64,000 nt of DNA from Beutenbergia cavernae DSM 12333 (GCF_000023105.1 NC_012669.1:1-64000); one strand, 5' to 3'; positions 1 to 12,519 are shown, numbered from the stretch's first letter. A program made the numbers and translations. The notes: generated by a model not told the origin, from the sequence alone.

Positions 1-321
1 TCGCTGGTTCCGAGGCCCCCGACGCCGGCATCCCGTTCACCTGACGGCGGTCGCCGTGGGAACGCCGCGGCACGACGGGCGAGATCGCTCGCTGTCTCCT
101 ACGGTGCTCGGAAGACCACCGGAACCACTCGAGTTCGACCCGCAGGGATGTGTACATGACCGGACAGCCCCCTCTCATGGGCGGGCCGCTCGACGGCGCT
201 ACGCCCCTCCTCGGGTCTGGTCCGGTGGCGCGTGTCGTGCCTCTGTGTTACGGGCAGGTCGCGTTGTGCGCACAGTCTGTGGACAACGGTGTGGACAAGC
301 TCCGGATCGAGGGCTGAGACA
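1..321. other. Non-coding region upstream of dnaA
   Basis: I see no convincing complete gene here. In one frame the first 44 bases read as a short open tail ending in TGA at 42-44 (residues AGSEAPDAGIPFT), which could be the end of an upstream gene, but 13 codons are too few to judge. The divergent rpmH gene that often precedes dnaA in Actinobacteria is not visible. The last part holds two DnaA boxes and the dnaA ribosome-binding site (GAGGG at 309-313). Confidence 0.5.
278..298 (+). promoter_or_regulatory. Pair of DnaA boxes upstream of dnaA
   Basis: TGTGGACAA occurs at 278-286 and again at 290-298, exactly 12 bases apart. It is the reverse complement of TTGTCCACA, the common high-GC actinobacterial form of the DnaA box. 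The pair lies 23 bases before the chosen dnaA start, a position suited to autoregulation of dnaA. Function is inferred from the motif. Confidence 0.7.
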
Positions 322-1791
322 GTGGCGGCGGCCGACTCCTCCAACGGCGACGTCCCTGGTGAGGACTCCCTCGAGGGCAACTGGGCCCGTACGGTCACCG
401 TGCTCGGAGAGTCCGGCTCGCTCGGCGCGCCGCAGCTGGCGTTCGTCCGGCTGACCCGGCCTCTGGGGCTCATCGACGAGACGCTTCTCCTCGCCGTGCC
501 GAGCGATTTCGCGAAGGAGTTCCTCGAGACCCGGGCACGCGAACAGATCATGCGGGCGCTCGCGGCGTCGTTCGGCCGCACGCTCCGCTTCGCCGTGACC
601 GTCGATCCGAGCCTGCAGGACGCCGTCCCGGCCGAGTCGAGCGCCGAGGAGATGCGCGACGCCGAGGCCGCCGCTCCGGAGCCGATCGAGCGCTCCGCCC
701 GCGCGCAGCAACGCGCCGACGCGCTGGCGTCGCAGGCCCGCACCGCCGGATCGGACGGCGCCCGGCTCAACGCCACCTACACGTTCGACACGTTCGTCAT
801 CGGCTCGAGCAACCGGTTCGCGCATGCCGCCGCGACCGCCGTCGCCGAGGCCCCGGCGAAGGCCTACAACCCGCTGTTCATCTACGGGGACTCCGGCCTC
901 GGCAAGACGCACCTCCTGCACGCGATCGGCCACTACGCGCAGCGCCTCTACCCGGGGATCGCCGTCCGCTACGTGAACTCGGAGGAGTTCACCAACGACT
1001 TCATCAACTCGATCCGCGACGACAAGGCCGAGGCGTTCCAGCGCCGGTACCGCAGCGTCGAGGTCCTCCTGGTCGACGACATCCAGTTCCTGCAGGGCAA
1101 GGAACAGACGATGGAGGAGTTCTTCCACACGTTCAACACCCTGCACAACGCGAACAAGCAGGTCGTCATCACGTCCGATGTCGCACCGAAGTACCTCGAG
1201 GGCTTCGCCGACCGCATGCGCTCGAGGTTCGAGTGGGGCCTCATCACCGACATCCAGCCGCCCGACCTCGAGACGCGGATCGCGATCCTGCGCAAGAAGG
1301 CCGGCAGCGAGCGACTCTCCGCCCCCGACGACGTGCTCGAGTACATCGCGTCCCGCATCTCGACGAACATCCGCGAGCTCGAGGGCGCGCTCATCCGCGT
1401 GACGGCGTTCGCGAACCTCAACGAGCAACAGGTCGATCTCGCGCTCGCCGAGATGGTGCTGAAGGACCTCATCACCGACGACGACACGACCGAGATCACG
1501 CCGGCCGTCATCATGGCGCAGACGGCGAACTACTTCGGGGTCTCGATCGACGCGCTGTGCAGCGCCGACCGCACCCGCGTGCTCGTCAACGCCCGCCAGA
1601 TCGCCATGTACCTGTGCCGCGAGCTCACGGACCTCTCGCTCCCGAAGATCGGGCAGATCTTCGGCGGCCGCGACCACACCACGGTCATGCACGCGAACCG
1701 GAAGATCCGCGAGCTCATGGCGAAGCAGCGCTCGACGTTCAACCAGGTCACCGAGCTCACGAACCGCATCAAGCAGCAGAACCGCGCCTGA
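322..1791 (+). CDS. dnaA: Chromosomal replication initiator protein DnaA
   Basis: Encodes the AAA+ initiator that binds DnaA boxes, melts oriC and loads the replicative helicase. The 489-aa product has the four-part DnaA layout: an N-terminal helicase-interaction domain, a variable linker (about residues 100-150), an AAA+ core with Walker A GDSGLGKT at 189-196 and Walker B DD at 252-253, and a C-terminal DNA-binding domain with the DnaA signature ([11 protein letters not shown], ending near residue 458). GTG 322 was chosen because GAGGG lies 8 bases upstream and the protein then begins at the usual family position; an in-frame ATG at 232 would put the upstream DnaA boxes inside the gene. First gene of the replication block; oriC follows. 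Confidence 0.97.
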   Translation: MAAADSSNGDVPGEDSLEGNWARTVTVLGESGSLGAPQLAFVRLTRPLGLIDETLLLAVPSDFAKEFLETRAREQIMRALAASFGRTLRFAVTVDPSLQDAVPAESSAEEMRDAEAAAPEPIERSARAQQRADALASQARTAGSDGARLNATYTFDTFVIGSSNRFAHAAATAVAEAPAKAYNPLFIYGDSGLGKTHLLHAIGHYAQRLYPGIAVRYVNSEEFTNDFINSIRDDKAEAFQRRYRSVEVLLVDDIQFLQGKEQTMEEFFHTFNTLHNANKQVVITSDVAPKYLEGFADRMRSRFEWGLITDIQPPDLETRIAILRKKAGSERLSAPDDVLEYIASRISTNIRELEGALIRVTAFANLNEQQVDLALAEMVLKDLITDDDTTEITPAVIMAQTANYFGVSIDALCSADRTRVLVNARQIAMYLCRELTDLSLPKIGQIFGGRDHTTVMHANRKIRELMAKQRSTFNQVTELTNRIKQQNRA

Positions 1792-1802
1792 TCGCCGTCG
1801 TG

Positions 1803-1820
1803 GCGGACGACGTCGTCCGC
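1803..1820 (+). terminator. Palindrome just after dnaA
   Basis: An 18-base perfect palindrome, GCGGACGACGTCGTCCGC, starts 12 bases after the dnaA stop. As RNA it would fold into a 7-bp GC-rich stem with a 4-base loop. No U-tract follows, as is common in high-GC Actinobacteria, so terminator function is inferred from position only. Confidence 0.4.
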
Positions 1821-1909
1821 GTCTCCTGTGTCCGCCGACGGTCCGCCCTGCCGCACCCACAGCGGCGACACGCGCCATCCGGCGCGCCCACCTCAACCTT
1901 CAGCGTCTC

Positions 1910-2190
1910 GTTGAGGGTTGAAGTCTTCACAGGTGTGCACAACCCTGTGGATCACCGTGGAAACCTCACGTCCGCTCGTGGACGGCCGCACCTGTTCCGG
2001 TGGACGGCCGGCGAACCACAGATGACGATCCACGCACACCCGGCGTCGACGCGCAGGTGACCTCACAGCTCGTCCACACGTCGAAACGCGGCGCGACCTG
2101 CGCCGTCGTCGGTCATCCACACGATCCACACTGCCGACAACAACGACGAGTCCTTCCTCGAGATGATGATGTGGATACCGACCAGTGCCG
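1910..2190. other. oriC: Replication origin oriC with DnaA boxes
   Basis: The 539-base gap between dnaA and dnaN is the expected place for an actinobacterial origin. It holds a cluster of DnaA-box-like nonamers in both orientations: TGTGCACAA at 1934-1942, TGTGGATCA at 1946-1954, TCGTCCACA at 2070-2078, TCATCCACA at 2113-2121, CGATCCACA at 2122-2130 and TGTGGATAC at 2170-2178. Each has one or two differences from TTATCCACA or its complement. Boundaries are approximate. The remaining part up to 2330 probably holds the dnaN promoter. Confidence 0.85.
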
Positions 2191-2330
2191 GCCGGTCCGA
2201 CTCCTCGAATCTCACGCGCCTCTCGCGGGGCAGGACGTCGCCTGCCTCGCGTAGGGTTGGCCCGCTGCCACCGTGACGAGCTCGTCAGGGTGCGCAACCG
2301 CCGTCGCGTGAGCAGAGAGGGCCACAGATC

Positions 2331-3467
2331 GTGAAGTTCAGGGTTGACCGAGACGTCCTGGCCGACGCGGTGACGTGGACCGCCCGGACGTTGCCCACCC
2401 GGCCCTCCATCCCGGTGCTCGCCGGCGTGCGGATCGAGGCAGATCCGCAGGGCGCGCTCCGCTTGTCGAGCTTCGACTACGAGGTCTCCGCGCTGTCGGA
2501 GATCGCGGCGGACGTCCCCGACGCCGGCACGGTGCTCGTCTCCGGCCGGCTCCTCGCCGAGATCTCGCGGGCGCTGCCCGGCAAGCCGGTGGACGTCGAG
2601 CTGGACGGCACGCGGGTCGTGCTGACGTGCGGGTCCAGCCGGTTCACGTTGCTGACGATGCCGCTCGACGACTACCCGTCGCTGCCGGCGATGCCGCCGG
2701 CGTCCGGCACCGTCGACGCCGGCACGCTGGCCGAGGCCGTGGCGCAGGTGACGATCGCCGCGAGCCGCGACGAGACGCTCCCGCTGCTCACGGGTGTGCG
2801 CGTGGAGATCGAGGGCGACAAGCTCACGCTCCTCGCAACCGACCGGTACCGGCTCGCGATGCGCGAACTTTCCTGGAACCCGGCGTCCCCGGGCCTGGAG
2901 GCGACGGCGCTCGTGCGGGCACGGACCCTCTCCGAGGTCGCGAAGTCGCTCACGAGCGCCGGCGCGGTGAGCATCTCGCTGCCGAACGGCGACGGCAAGG
3001 ATCTCGTCGGGTTCGAGGCCGGCGGCCGCCGGACGACGTCGCTGCTGGTCGAGGGTGACTACCCGCCCGTGCGGCGGCTGTTCCCGGAGGCCACGACGTC
3101 GCACGCCGTCGCGTCCACCAACGAGCTCGTCGAGGCGGCGCGGCGCGTGTCGCTCGTCGCCGAGCGCAACACACCGATCCGCCTGACCTTCAGCGAGGGC
3201 CAGGTCGTGCTCGAGGCCGGCCAGGGTGACGACGCGCAGGCGTCCGAGGCCATCGAGTCGACGCTGACCGGCGAGCCGATCACGACGGCGTTCAACCCCG
3301 GGTACCTGCTCGACGGGCTCGGCGTCGTGGGGACGGAGTTCACGCGCCTGTCGTTCACGCACGGCACGAAGCCGGCCGTGCTCACCGGGCAGCCGAAGCT
3401 CGAGGACGACGACGCCGACCGGGACGTGTTCCGCTACCTGATCCAACCCATCCGTTTCGCGAGCTGA
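2331..3467 (+). CDS. dnaN: DNA polymerase III beta subunit (sliding clamp)
   Basis: The 378-aa product is the ring-shaped clamp that tethers DNA polymerase III to the template and recruits other repair and replication proteins. The length fits the three-domain beta clamp. The start MKFRVDRDVLADAV and the end (PIRFAS) are close to the usual actinobacterial termini; the family often ends in a hydrophobic M-P-hydrophobic-R motif, here IQPIRFAS. GTG 2331 is preceded by GAGAGGG. It sits between oriC and gnd, the standard actinobacterial order. Cytosolic, homodimeric. Confidence 0.97.
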   Translation: MKFRVDRDVLADAVTWTARTLPTRPSIPVLAGVRIEADPQGALRLSSFDYEVSALSEIAADVPDAGTVLVSGRLLAEISRALPGKPVDVELDGTRVVLTCGSSRFTLLTMPLDDYPSLPAMPPASGTVDAGTLAEAVAQVTIAASRDETLPLLTGVRVEIEGDKLTLLATDRYRLAMRELSWNPASPGLEATALVRARTLSEVAKSLTSAGAVSISLPNGDGKDLVGFEAGGRRTTSLLVEGDYPPVRRLFPEATTSHAVASTNELVEAARRVSLVAERNTPIRLTFSEGQVVLEAGQGDDAQASEAIESTLTGEPITTAFNPGYLLDGLGVVGTEFTRLSFTHGTKPAVLTGQPKLEDDDADRDVFRYLIQPIRFAS

Positions 3468-3474
3468 CGCCCGT

Positions 3475-3492
3475 CGACGGCGAGCGCCGTCG
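3475..3492 (+). terminator. Short hairpin between dnaN and gnd
   Basis: CGACGGCG and CGCCGTCG form an inverted repeat separated by AG, 8 bases after the dnaN stop; a 7-bp stem with a 4-base loop is possible. It may be an attenuator or partial terminator. No U-tract is present. Confidence 0.3.
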
Positions 3493-3524
3493 TCGACGTG
3501 CCCACCGACCACCAGGAGGACGGC

Positions 3525-4418
3525 ATGCACATCGGACTCGTCGGGATCGGTCGGATGGGCGCGAACATGCAGGAGCGCCTGCGCGAGCACGGCCACGAGG
3601 TGACGGGCTACGACCAGGACCCGGGCGTGTCCGACGTCGCCAGCCTGGAGCAGCTGGTGGCCGCGCTCCCAGCACCGCGGGTGGTGTGGGTGATGGTGCC
3701 GGCGGGCGAGATCACGCACGCGGTGATCGGCGACCTCCGAGGCCTCCTCGCCGCCGGTGACCTCGTGATCGACGGCGGCAACTCCAACTTCCGCGAGGAC
3801 AAGGTGCACGCCGACGACCTCGCGGGTCACGGCATCCGCTACCTCGACGTCGGCGTCTCCGGTGGTGTCTGGGGCCGCGAGAACGGGTACGGGCTCATGG
3901 TCGGCGGAGCACCGGACGACGTCGCCGAGGTGATGCCGGTCTTCGACGCGCTCCGCCCGGAGGGCGATCGTGACGAGGGCTTCGTCCACGTGGGGCCGGT
4001 GGGCGCGGGGCACTACGCGAAGATGGTGCACAACGGCATCGAGTACGGCCTCATGCAGTCCTACGCCGAGGGCTACGAGATCCTGGCGGCGCGGGACGAC
4101 CTCGTGGCCGACGTCGGCGGGGTGTTCAAGGCGTGGCAGCGCGGCACGGTGGTGCGGTCCTGGCTCCTCGAGCTCATGGTGCGCGCGCTGGAGCAGGACC
4201 CGGACCTGGAGCAGATCTCCGGCTGGACGGCGGACTCCGGCGAGGGCCGGTGGACGGTGCAGGAGGCGGTGGAGCACGCCGTCCCGGCGCCGGTGATCAG
4301 CGCGGCCCTGTTCGCCCGGTTCGCGTCCCGGCAGGAGGACTCGCCGGCGATGAAGGCCGTCGCGGCGTTGCGGCAGCAGTTCGGCGGGCACGCCACGAAG
4401 CCCGCCGCGGACGGCTGA
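3525..4418 (+). CDS. gnd: 6-phosphogluconate dehydrogenase, decarboxylating (short type)
   Basis: Catalyses oxidative decarboxylation of 6-phosphogluconate to ribulose 5-phosphate in the pentose phosphate pathway. The 297-aa protein has an N-terminal Rossmann motif GIGRMG at residues 7-12, the substrate motif [10 protein letters not shown], the VGVSGGVWG stretch, and the catalytic lysine K166 in [13 protein letters not shown]. The length matches the short, often NAD-preferring type rather than the 470-aa NADP form. ATG 3525 follows CAGGAGG at a normal distance and starts at the nucleotide-binding strand; an in-frame start 27 bases earlier would add an unlikely tail. The position between dnaN and recF is typical of Actinobacteria. 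Confidence 0.95.
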   Translation: MHIGLVGIGRMGANMQERLREHGHEVTGYDQDPGVSDVASLEQLVAALPAPRVVWVMVPAGEITHAVIGDLRGLLAAGDLVIDGGNSNFREDKVHADDLAGHGIRYLDVGVSGGVWGRENGYGLMVGGAPDDVAEVMPVFDALRPEGDRDEGFVHVGPVGAGHYAKMVHNGIEYGLMQSYAEGYEILAARDDLVADVGGVFKAWQRGTVVRSWLLELMVRALEQDPDLEQISGWTADSGEGRWTVQEAVEHAVPAPVISAALFARFASRQEDSPAMKAVAALRQQFGGHATKPAADG

Positions 4419-4428
4419 TCCGCCGCAC

Positions 4429-5622
4429 GTGTACGTCTCCGACCTCGCCCTCACGGACTTCCGCTCCTACGCCGACCTCGTCATCGGCCTGGAGCCGGGC
4501 ATCACGGCGTTCGTCGGACCGAACGGCCAGGGCAAGACGAACCTCGTCGAGGCCATCGGGTACCTGGGCACGTTCTCGAGCCACCGCGTCTCCGGCGACG
4601 CCGCCCTGGTGCGGTGGGGCGCGGAGCGCGCCGTGGTCCGGGCGAAGGTGGTGAGGCGTGCCCGCCCGACGTTGGTCGAGCTCGAGATCGTCGCCGGGCG
4701 CGCCAACCGCGCCCGGGTGGACCGGTCGCCGGTCTCGCGAGTGCGGGAGGCCGCAGGGATCGCCCGCTCGGTGATCTTCGCCCCCGAGGACCTCGCCCTG
4801 GTCAAGGGAGATCCGGACGGCCGCCGCCGGTTCCTCGACGACCTGCTCGTGCAGCTCAGCCCACGGCTGGCCGGGGTGCGGTCGGAGTACGAGCGGGTGC
4901 TGCGCCAGCGCACCGCGCTGCTGAAGTCGGCGGGTCCGGCGCGGCGCAGGTCCGGCGACGGTGAGCCGGCGGCGCTGCGCACGCTCGACGTGTGGGACGG
5001 TCACCTGGCTCGGGCCGGCGCCGAGCTCGTCGCGGCCCGGGTGCGCCTCGTCCAGGACCTGCGGCCCCATGTCGGCGCCACGTACGAGCAGGTGAGCGCG
5101 GCCCAGAGCGAGGCCCGGATCTCCTATCGCGCGAGCGTCGAGGAGGCGCGGCCCGACGACGCCCCCACGGAGGTCGTGGAGTCCGTCGAGACCGAGCTCA
5201 CCCGCGCGGATCTCGTCGAGGCGCGCCTGCTCGAGGCGATGGCGCGCCTGCGGACGCGGGAGATCGAACGCGGCGTCAGCCTCGTGGGACCGCATCGCGA
5301 CGACCTCGTGCTCACGCTCGCCGACATGCCCGCGAAGGGATACGCGTCGCACGGCGAGTCCTGGTCGTATGCGCTGGCCTTGCGCCTCGCCTCGTACGCG
5401 CTGCTGCGCGACGACGGCGAGGCGGGCGGGGGCGGTGAACCGGTCCTCGTCCTCGACGACGTGTTCGCGGAGCTGGACGCCCGACGTCGCACCCGCCTCG
5501 CGTCGATCGTCGCGTCCGCCGAGCAGGTTCTGGTCACGGCCGCGGTCGCGGAGGACGTGCCGGAGGAGCTCGAGGGCGCGAGGATGGACGTCATGGGCGG
5601 GGAGGTCCTGCGTGTCCGGTGA
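4429..5622 (+). CDS. recF: DNA replication and repair protein RecF
   Basis: RecF is an SMC-like ATPase that helps RecO and RecR load RecA at single-strand gaps. The 397-aa product has Walker A GPNGQGKT at residues 30-37, an ABC-type signature region in the C-terminal third, and Walker [12 protein letters not shown] followed by the D-loop. The N-terminal LTDFRSY is characteristic of the family. GTG 4429 lies 11 bases after the gnd stop. The 3' end overlaps the next gene by 11 bases, indicating co-translation with the DUF721 gene. Confidence 0.96.
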   Translation: MYVSDLALTDFRSYADLVIGLEPGITAFVGPNGQGKTNLVEAIGYLGTFSSHRVSGDAALVRWGAERAVVRAKVVRRARPTLVELEIVAGRANRARVDRSPVSRVREAAGIARSVIFAPEDLALVKGDPDGRRRFLDDLLVQLSPRLAGVRSEYERVLRQRTALLKSAGPARRRSGDGEPAALRTLDVWDGHLARAGAELVAARVRLVQDLRPHVGATYEQVSAAQSEARISYRASVEEARPDDAPTEVVESVETELTRADLVEARLLEAMARLRTREIERGVSLVGPHRDDLVLTLADMPAKGYASHGESWSYALALRLASYALLRDDGEAGGGGEPVLVLDDVFAELDARRRTRLASIVASAEQVLVTAAVAEDVPEELEGARMDVMGGEVLRVR

Positions 5623-6133
5623 GGGAGAGGACGCCGCTCCCGACGACGGCGTGGAGGCGGCAGCGGCGGCTCTCGGCCGCGCGCGCCGGGCGGCCGAGGA
5701 GCGCGGCATCCGTCCCGGGACCCGGCCCCGGCCGAGGCGTGGCGGGGCGAGCCTCCCGGGTGCGACGTCCCGCGATGCCCGCGACCCCGAGCTCGTCGCC
5801 TCGACGCTGGGACGGGTCCTCGCGGAGCGCGGCTGGACGGCGTCGCTCTCCGTCGGCTCGGTGGTCGGCCGCTGGCGCGAGGTCGTCGGTGACCAGATCG
5901 CCGACCACTGCGCACCGGAGACGTTCGACGGCGGCCGGTTGGTCGTCCGGACCACGTCGACGGCGTGGGCCACGCAGCTCAAGCTGCTCCTGCCGCAGCT
6001 CGAGCGCCGCCTCGCGGCCGAGGTCGGTGAAGGCGTGGTCGAGGAGATCACGGTGCTCGGGCCGGGCGGACCGTCGTGGCGCCGGGGGCCGCGCTCCGTT
6101 CCGGGGCGAGGTCCGCGCGACACCTACGGGTAG
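5612..6133 (+). CDS. DUF721 family protein (DciA-like)
   Basis: This 173-aa protein carries a C-terminal DUF721 domain (about residues 70-155) with the [16 protein letters not shown] and [21 protein letters not shown] stretches typical of the family. Bacterial DUF721 proteins include DciA, which helps recruit the replicative helicase DnaB in species without DnaC; a helicase-loading role here is an inference from family and location. The first 70 residues are Arg/Ala/Gly rich and probably disordered. GTG 5612 is preceded by GGGGAGG and overlaps the recF stop, so the two genes are translationally coupled. Confidence 0.9.
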   Translation: MSGEGEDAAPDDGVEAAAAALGRARRAAEERGIRPGTRPRPRRGGASLPGATSRDARDPELVASTLGRVLAERGWTASLSVGSVVGRWREVVGDQIADHCAPETFDGGRLVVRTTSTAWATQLKLLLPQLERRLAAEVGEGVVEEITVLGPGGPSWRRGPRSVPGRGPRDTYG

Positions 6134-6461
6134 CGCCCCCGGGTGTCGGGCGGCCGGGCGAGAGCCCCGCTCGCGGCGCGGAACGCCCCGCCCCACCATG
6201 AATGAACCCGTTGTCCACAAACGGGCGCCAGAGACCCGTTTCCGAGCCCGGAAGGGGTAGGATAGAGCGACCAGTCCCGAGGCCGTAGAACGGCGTGTCT
6301 CGCCGGGCATGAGGGCGTGCGGTCGAGGGTCAATCCTCCACCGTCGTCGTGCTCGACGTGCGCCTGCCTACGCGCGCGGGACTCCACGTCGGCGCGTGCC
6401 GGCACGGGGGCGCACGTCCCCGGGCCGCCCGTGCAGGCCGGAGCACGAGGAGCGCACCCGA
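6134..6461 (+). promoter_or_regulatory. gyrB upstream region with a consensus DnaA box
   Basis: The 328-base gap contains TTGTCCACA at 6211-6219, a perfect actinobacterial DnaA box, and further on TAGGAT near 6258-6263 that could act as a -10 element. The rest is G+C-rich leader ending in a GAGGAG ribosome-binding site at 6446-6451. A role for DnaA in gyrB expression, or simple DnaA titration near the origin, is possible but inferred. No gene is seen in the gap. Confidence 0.5.
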
Positions 6462-8519
<2,058 letters not shown>

Positions 8520-8528
8520 CCCGGCGAC

Positions 8529-8560
8529 GACGGCGCCGCCCACCGCGGCAGGGCGCCGTC
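8529..8560 (+). terminator. Hairpin between gyrB and gyrA
   Basis: GACGGCGCC (8529-8537) and GGCGCCGTC (8552-8560) form a perfect 9-bp stem with a 14-base loop directly after the gyrB stop. It could attenuate read-through or stabilise the gyrB transcript 3' end. There is no U-tract. Confidence 0.35.
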
Positions 8561-8609
8561 GGCTCCGCCCGGAGCGCGGCCCTCACGACCCCCACCCGAA
8601 GGCAGGACA

Positions 8610-11267
8610 GTGACCCAGCCCCCCGAGACCCCCGACGAACGAGACGCCGAGACGACCGACGCCGTCGTCTCCGCAGCCGGGGCGAGCGCCCTGCGGGACC
8701 GCGTCGAGCAGGTCGACCTCCAGCTGGAGATGCAGCGCAGCTACCTCGACTACGCGATGAGCGTGATCGTCGGCCGCGCGCTGCCCGAGGTGCGTGACGG
8801 CCTCAAGCCCGTGCACCGCCGCGTGCTCTACGCGATGTTCGACGGCGGCTACCGGCCGGACTCCGCGTTCAGCAAGTGCGCGCGCGTCGTCGGCGACGTC
8901 ATGGGCAACTACCACCCGCACGGTGACACGGCGATCTACGACGCGCTGGTCCGCCTCGTGCAGCCGTGGTCGATGCGGTACCCGCTGGTCGCGGGCCAGG
9001 GGAACTTCGGCTCGCCCGGCGACGACTCGGCGGCCGCCCCGCGGTACACCGAGTGCAAGATGGCCCCGCTCGCCATGGAGATGGTGCGGGACATCGACAA
9101 GGACACCGTCGACTTCGGCGACAACTACGACGGCCGCACGCAGGAGCCGCTGATCCTGCCGGCGCGGTTCCCGAACCTGCTGGTCAACGGCAGCGCCGGC
9201 ATCGCCGTCGGCATGGCCACGAACATCCCCCCGCATAACCTGCGCGAGGTCGCCGAGGGCGTCGAGTGGTTCCTCGAGCACCCGGACGCGACGAACGAGG
9301 AGCTCCTCGGCGCGCTGCTGCTGCGGATCAAGGGCCCGGACTTCCCGACCGGCGCCCAGATCCTGGGCCACCGCGGCATCGAGGACGCGTACCGCACCGG
9401 CCGCGGGTCGATCACGATGCGCGCCGTCGTCGAGGTCGAGGAGATCCAGGGGCGGCAGTGCCTCGTGGTCACGGAGCTCCCGTACCAGGTGAACCCGGAC
9501 CGGCTCGCGGCGAAGATCGGCGAGATGGTGCGCGAGGGCCGCATCTCCGGGATCGCGGACCTGCGTGACGAGACGTCGGGGCGCGCCGGGCAGCGCCTCG
9601 TCATCGTGCTGAAGCGGGACGCCGTCGCGAAGGTCGTCCTCAACAACCTGTACAAGCACACCCAGCTGCAGGACACGTTCGGCGCGAACATGCTCGCGCT
9701 CGTCGACGGCGTCCCGCGCACCCTGAGCCTCGACGCGTTCGTCCGGCACTGGACGATGCACCAGATCGACGTGATCGTCCGTCGCACCCGGTACCTGCTC
9801 GCCGAGGACGAGCGCCGGATCCACATCCTGCGCGGCCTGCTCAAGGCGCTCAACGCCCTCGACGAGGTCATCGCGCTGATCCGGCGCTCGCCGTCGTCGG
9901 ACGAGGCCCGCACCGGCCTGATGGAGCTGCTCGAGATCGACGAGGTCCAGGCCACGGCGATCCTCGACATGCAGCTGCGCCGGCTCGCCGCCCTCGAGCA
10001 GCAGCGGATCATGGACGAGCACGCCGCCATCGAGGCCCGGATCCTCGACTACCAGGACATCCTCGCGAGCGAGGAGCGGCAGCGGAGCATCGTCCGCAGC
10101 GAGCTCGGCGCGATCGTCGAGCGGTACGGCGACGAGCGGCGCACCACGATCCTGCCGTTCGACGGGGAGATGAGCGTCGAGGACCTCATCCCCGAGGAGG
10201 ACGTGGTCGTCACGATCACGCGGGGCGGCTACGCGAAGCGCACGCGGACGGACAACTACCGGGCGCAGCGCCGTGGCGGCAAGGGCGTGCGCGGCGCCCA
10301 GCTGCGGGAGGACGACGTCGTCGACCACTTCTTCGTGACGACGACGCACCACTGGCTGCTGTTCTTCACGAACCTCGGGCGCGTGTACCGGGCGAAGGGG
10401 TACGAGCTGCCCGAGGGCGGCCGCGACGCGAAGGGCCAGCACGTCGCGAACCTGCTCGCGTTCCAGCCGGGCGAGAAGATCGCGCAGGTGCTCGCGCTGC
10501 GCGACTACGACCAGGCCGACTACCTCGTGCTCGCCACGAAGCGCGGGCTGGTGAAGAAGACGCGCCTGGCGGAGTACGACTCGTCCCGCACCGGCGGCGT
10601 CATCGCGATCAACCTGCGGACCGACGACGGCGGTGCGGTGGACGAGGTCGTCTCGGCCCGGATCGTGGGGGCGGAGGACGACCTGCTGCTCGTCTCCCGC
10701 AAGGGCCAGTCGATCCGGTTCACCGCGACGGACGAGGCGCTGCGCCCCATGGCGCGGGCGACGTCGGGCGTGACGGGCATGAAGTTCCGCGCGGACGACG
10801 AGCTGCTCGCCATGGACGTGGTGGAGACCGACGCCGACCTCTTCGTCGTCACCGAGGGCGGCTTCGCCAAGCGGACGGCGCTCGGGGAGTACCGCGTCCA
10901 GGGGCGCGGAGGCCTGGGGATCAAGGTCGCGAACCTCGTGGAGGCGCGGGGCGACCTCGTGGGGGCGCTCGTCGTCGACTCCGACGACGAGGTGCTCGTC
11001 ATCATGGAGCGCGGGAAGATCGTGCGCTCCGCCGTCGACGAGGTCACCCGCACCGGCCGCAACACGCAGGGCGTCACGTTCGCCAAGCCCGACGCCGGCG
11101 ACCGCATCATCGCCATCGCCCTCGGCGAGGAGCGGGCGGTCGCCGACGCAGGTGAGGAGCCTGTGGAGGAATCGGCCGAAGGCGCCCCGACCACAGACCC
11201 GGCGGAGGGTGATGGCGTACCGTCGTCCCCTGAGGCCGCGCCCGAGGCCGAGGAAGGACAGGCATGA
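8610..11267 (+). CDS. gyrA: DNA gyrase subunit A
   Basis: Breakage-reunion subunit of gyrase. The 885-aa product begins the catalytic domain with [20 protein letters not shown], contains the active-site tyrosine in [10 protein letters not shown], and in its quinolone region reads [15 protein letters not shown]. The C-terminal half shows the six-bladed DNA-wrapping beta-pinwheel including a GyrA-box-like stretch ([10 protein letters not shown]). The final 40 residues are an acidic, Glu/Ala-rich tail. GTG 8610 follows AAGGCAGG. The stop overlaps the next ATG (ATGA), coupling it to the DUF3566 gene. Confidence 0.98.
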   Translation: MTQPPETPDERDAETTDAVVSAAGASALRDRVEQVDLQLEMQRSYLDYAMSVIVGRALPEVRDGLKPVHRRVLYAMFDGGYRPDSAFSKCARVVGDVMGNYHPHGDTAIYDALVRLVQPWSMRYPLVAGQGNFGSPGDDSAAAPRYTECKMAPLAMEMVRDIDKDTVDFGDNYDGRTQEPLILPARFPNLLVNGSAGIAVGMATNIPPHNLREVAEGVEWFLEHPDATNEELLGALLLRIKGPDFPTGAQILGHRGIEDAYRTGRGSITMRAVVEVEEIQGRQCLVVTELPYQVNPDRLAAKIGEMVREGRISGIADLRDETSGRAGQRLVIVLKRDAVAKVVLNNLYKHTQLQDTFGANMLALVDGVPRTLSLDAFVRHWTMHQIDVIVRRTRYLLAEDERRIHILRGLLKALNALDEVIALIRRSPSSDEARTGLMELLEIDEVQATAILDMQLRRLAALEQQRIMDEHAAIEARILDYQDILASEERQRSIVRSELGAIVERYGDERRTTILPFDGEMSVEDLIPEEDVVVTITRGGYAKRTRTDNYRAQRRGGKGVRGAQLREDDVVDHFFVTTTHHWLLFFTNLGRVYRAKGYELPEGGRDAKGQHVANLLAFQPGEKIAQVLALRDYDQADYLVLATKRGLVKKTRLAEYDSSRTGGVIAINLRTDDGGAVDEVVSARIVGAEDDLLLVSRKGQSIRFTATDEALRPMARATSGVTGMKFRADDELLAMDVVETDADLFVVTEGGFAKRTALGEYRVQGRGGLGIKVANLVEARGDLVGALVVDSDDEVLVIMERGKIVRSAVDEVTRTGRNTQGVTFAKPDAGDRIIAIALGEERAVADAGEEPVEESAEGAPTTDPAEGDGVPSSPEAAPEAEEGQA

Positions 11268-11980
11268 GCAGCGAGACGTCCCGGAACGACGCCGCGCGGG
11301 CGCAGTCCTACCCGCCGGCGCACCCGCCCGCGCAACGCCCGAGCCAGAACGGGCAGGTCCCCGCCCGGAAGCCGGTCCGTCAGTCGGCGACGGCGCGCGG
11401 CGCCGCACCGGCGCCCGTCACCCAGGCTCCCGCCACCCAGGCTCCCGCCACTCGGGCGCCCGCCGCCGCGCCGTCAGCTCAGACCACCACCGACTCCACC
11501 CGCGTGCGCGCCACCGAGGCACCGGCCGCCGTGCCACCCGCGGCGGAGACCTCCGCGCCGTCGTCTGCCCGACCGGGGAGGCCGCCCGTGACGAAGCCCG
11601 GCACCACGAAGGGCGGCGGCCCGCGGCGCGTCCGCCTGTCGGTGTCGCGCGTCGACCCGTGGTCGACGATGAAGCTCGCGTTCCTGCTCTCCGTGGCCAT
11701 CGGCATCGGGATCGTCGTCGCCGCCGCCGTGTCGTGGCAGGTGCTCGACTCGATGCAGGTGTTCTCCGACCTGGACAGCCTCGTCACCGACCTCGGTGCG
11801 CAGGACCAGTTCGGCGACCTGCTCGAGTACCTGCAGTTCCGGAACGTCATCTCCGCCGCCACGATCATCGCCATCGCCGACGTCGCGATCATCACCGCGC
11901 TCGCGACCCTCGGAGCGTTCCTCTACAACATCGTGGCGTCGCTCGTGGGCGGCCTGCACCTCACGCTCACGGACGACTGA
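11264..11980 (+). CDS. DUF3566 membrane protein
   Basis: A 238-aa protein with a long, Pro/Ala-rich, probably cytoplasmic N-terminal region (about residues 1-120, including repeated [13 protein letters not shown]-like units) and a C-terminal DUF3566 domain with two membrane segments, near residues 138-160 and 196-220. The family is almost always encoded directly after gyrA in Actinobacteria; its function is not established. The start codon overlaps the gyrA stop (ATGA), so translation is coupled. A membrane role linked to gyrase or nucleoid is only a guess from conserved neighbourhood. Confidence 0.9.
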   Translation: MSSETSRNDAARAQSYPPAHPPAQRPSQNGQVPARKPVRQSATARGAAPAPVTQAPATQAPATRAPAAAPSAQTTTDSTRVRATEAPAAVPPAAETSAPSSARPGRPPVTKPGTTKGGGPRRVRLSVSRVDPWSTMKLAFLLSVAIGIGIVVAAAVSWQVLDSMQVFSDLDSLVTDLGAQDQFGDLLEYLQFRNVISAATIIAIADVAIITALATLGAFLYNIVASLVGGLHLTLTDD

Positions 11981-12110
11981 GCGGAGGACTCCGGAGCGAG
12001 CGCCAGCGAGCCCAGGAGGATCGCGATCGAGGGGCCGGAGCCGCCCGATCCGGTTTGGGAGCGCCGCCTCTCCTGGGGTACTCTCGTGCGGCGCGTGGGG
12101 CCGCCCACCC

Positions 12111-12184
12111 GGGCCTATAGCTCAGTCGGTTAGAGCGCTTCCCTGATAAGGAAGAGGTCGCTGGTTCGAGTCCAGCTAGGCCCA
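12111..12184 (+). tRNA. tRNA-Ile (anticodon GAT)
   Basis: A 74-base cloverleaf with acceptor stem GGGCCTA/TAGGCCC, D-arm GCTCAGTCGGTTAGAGC, anticodon loop CTGATAA with GAT at 12145-12147, and T-arm GGTTCGAGTCC. The 3' CCA is not encoded. It lies in the conserved gyrA-tRNA-Ile-tRNA-Ala block. Confidence 0.97.
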
Positions 12185-12212
12185 CGCAACCCGTCTGACC
12201 CGGGAGGTCGGG

Positions 12213-12335
12213 ATGAAGAAGCTGCTCCTGCTCGCCGCGATCGCGGCCGTGGGGTACGTCGTCTGGCGCAAGGCCGCTGAGGAGCGCGCCGAGCGCGATC
12301 TCTGGGCCGAGGTGACGGACCCGCTCGAGGGCTGA
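12213..12335 (+). CDS. DLW-39 family small membrane protein
   Basis: A 40-aa gene between tRNA-Ile and tRNA-Ala. The product starts MKKLLLLAAIAAVGYVVWRK, a single membrane-spanning segment with a short basic start, and continues with a charged tail AAEERAERDLWAEVTDPLEG. The DLW triplet near residue 30 and the total length match the actinobacterial DLW-39 family, which is found at this position between the two tRNAs. ATG 12213 follows GGGAGGTCGG. The function of the family is unknown. Confidence 0.9.
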   Translation: MKKLLLLAAIAAVGYVVWRKAAEERAERDLWAEVTDPLEG

Positions 12336-12446
12336 GCCTCCGCGGTCGGTGCCGGGGACGACGGCGGTTCGCTCGTCCGTCGTCCGGTTCGACAGGTTCG
12401 GTGCCCGACGGCGGCACGCACCACCCGCGGGGGTCCGCCTCCGCAC

Positions 12447-12519
12447 GGGGCCATGGCGCAATTGGTAGCGCACCTGCTTTGCAAGCAGGGGGTTGCGGGT
12501 TCGAGTCCCGCTGGCTCCA
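12447..12519 (+). tRNA. tRNA-Ala (anticodon TGC)
   Basis: A 73-base cloverleaf: acceptor stem GGGGCCA/TGGCTCC with one G-T pair, D-arm GCGCAATTGGTAGCGC, anticodon stem CCTGC/GCAGG with loop TTTGCAA (anticodon TGC at 12480-12482), and T-arm GGGTTCGAGTCCC. CCA is encoded at 12520-12522. Confidence 0.97.

Noticed and set aside
1-44. 3' end of a protein-coding gene upstream of dnaA
   Set aside because: Only 13 codons are visible, too few to support a gene; noted in the intergenic entry instead.
8900-8960. Quinolone-resistance mutation in gyrA (Thr at the position equivalent to E. coli Ser83)
   Set aside because: [15 protein letters not shown] looks like normal actinobacterial variation; without a reference strain no resistance change can be claimed.
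8583-11408. A very long open frame on the minus strand opposite gyrA (and similar ones opposite gyrB, dnaA and dnaN)
   Set aside because: The predicted proteins are Arg/Leu/Asp/Val-rich mirror products of G+C-biased codons, have no recognisable domain, and lie over well-supported genes.
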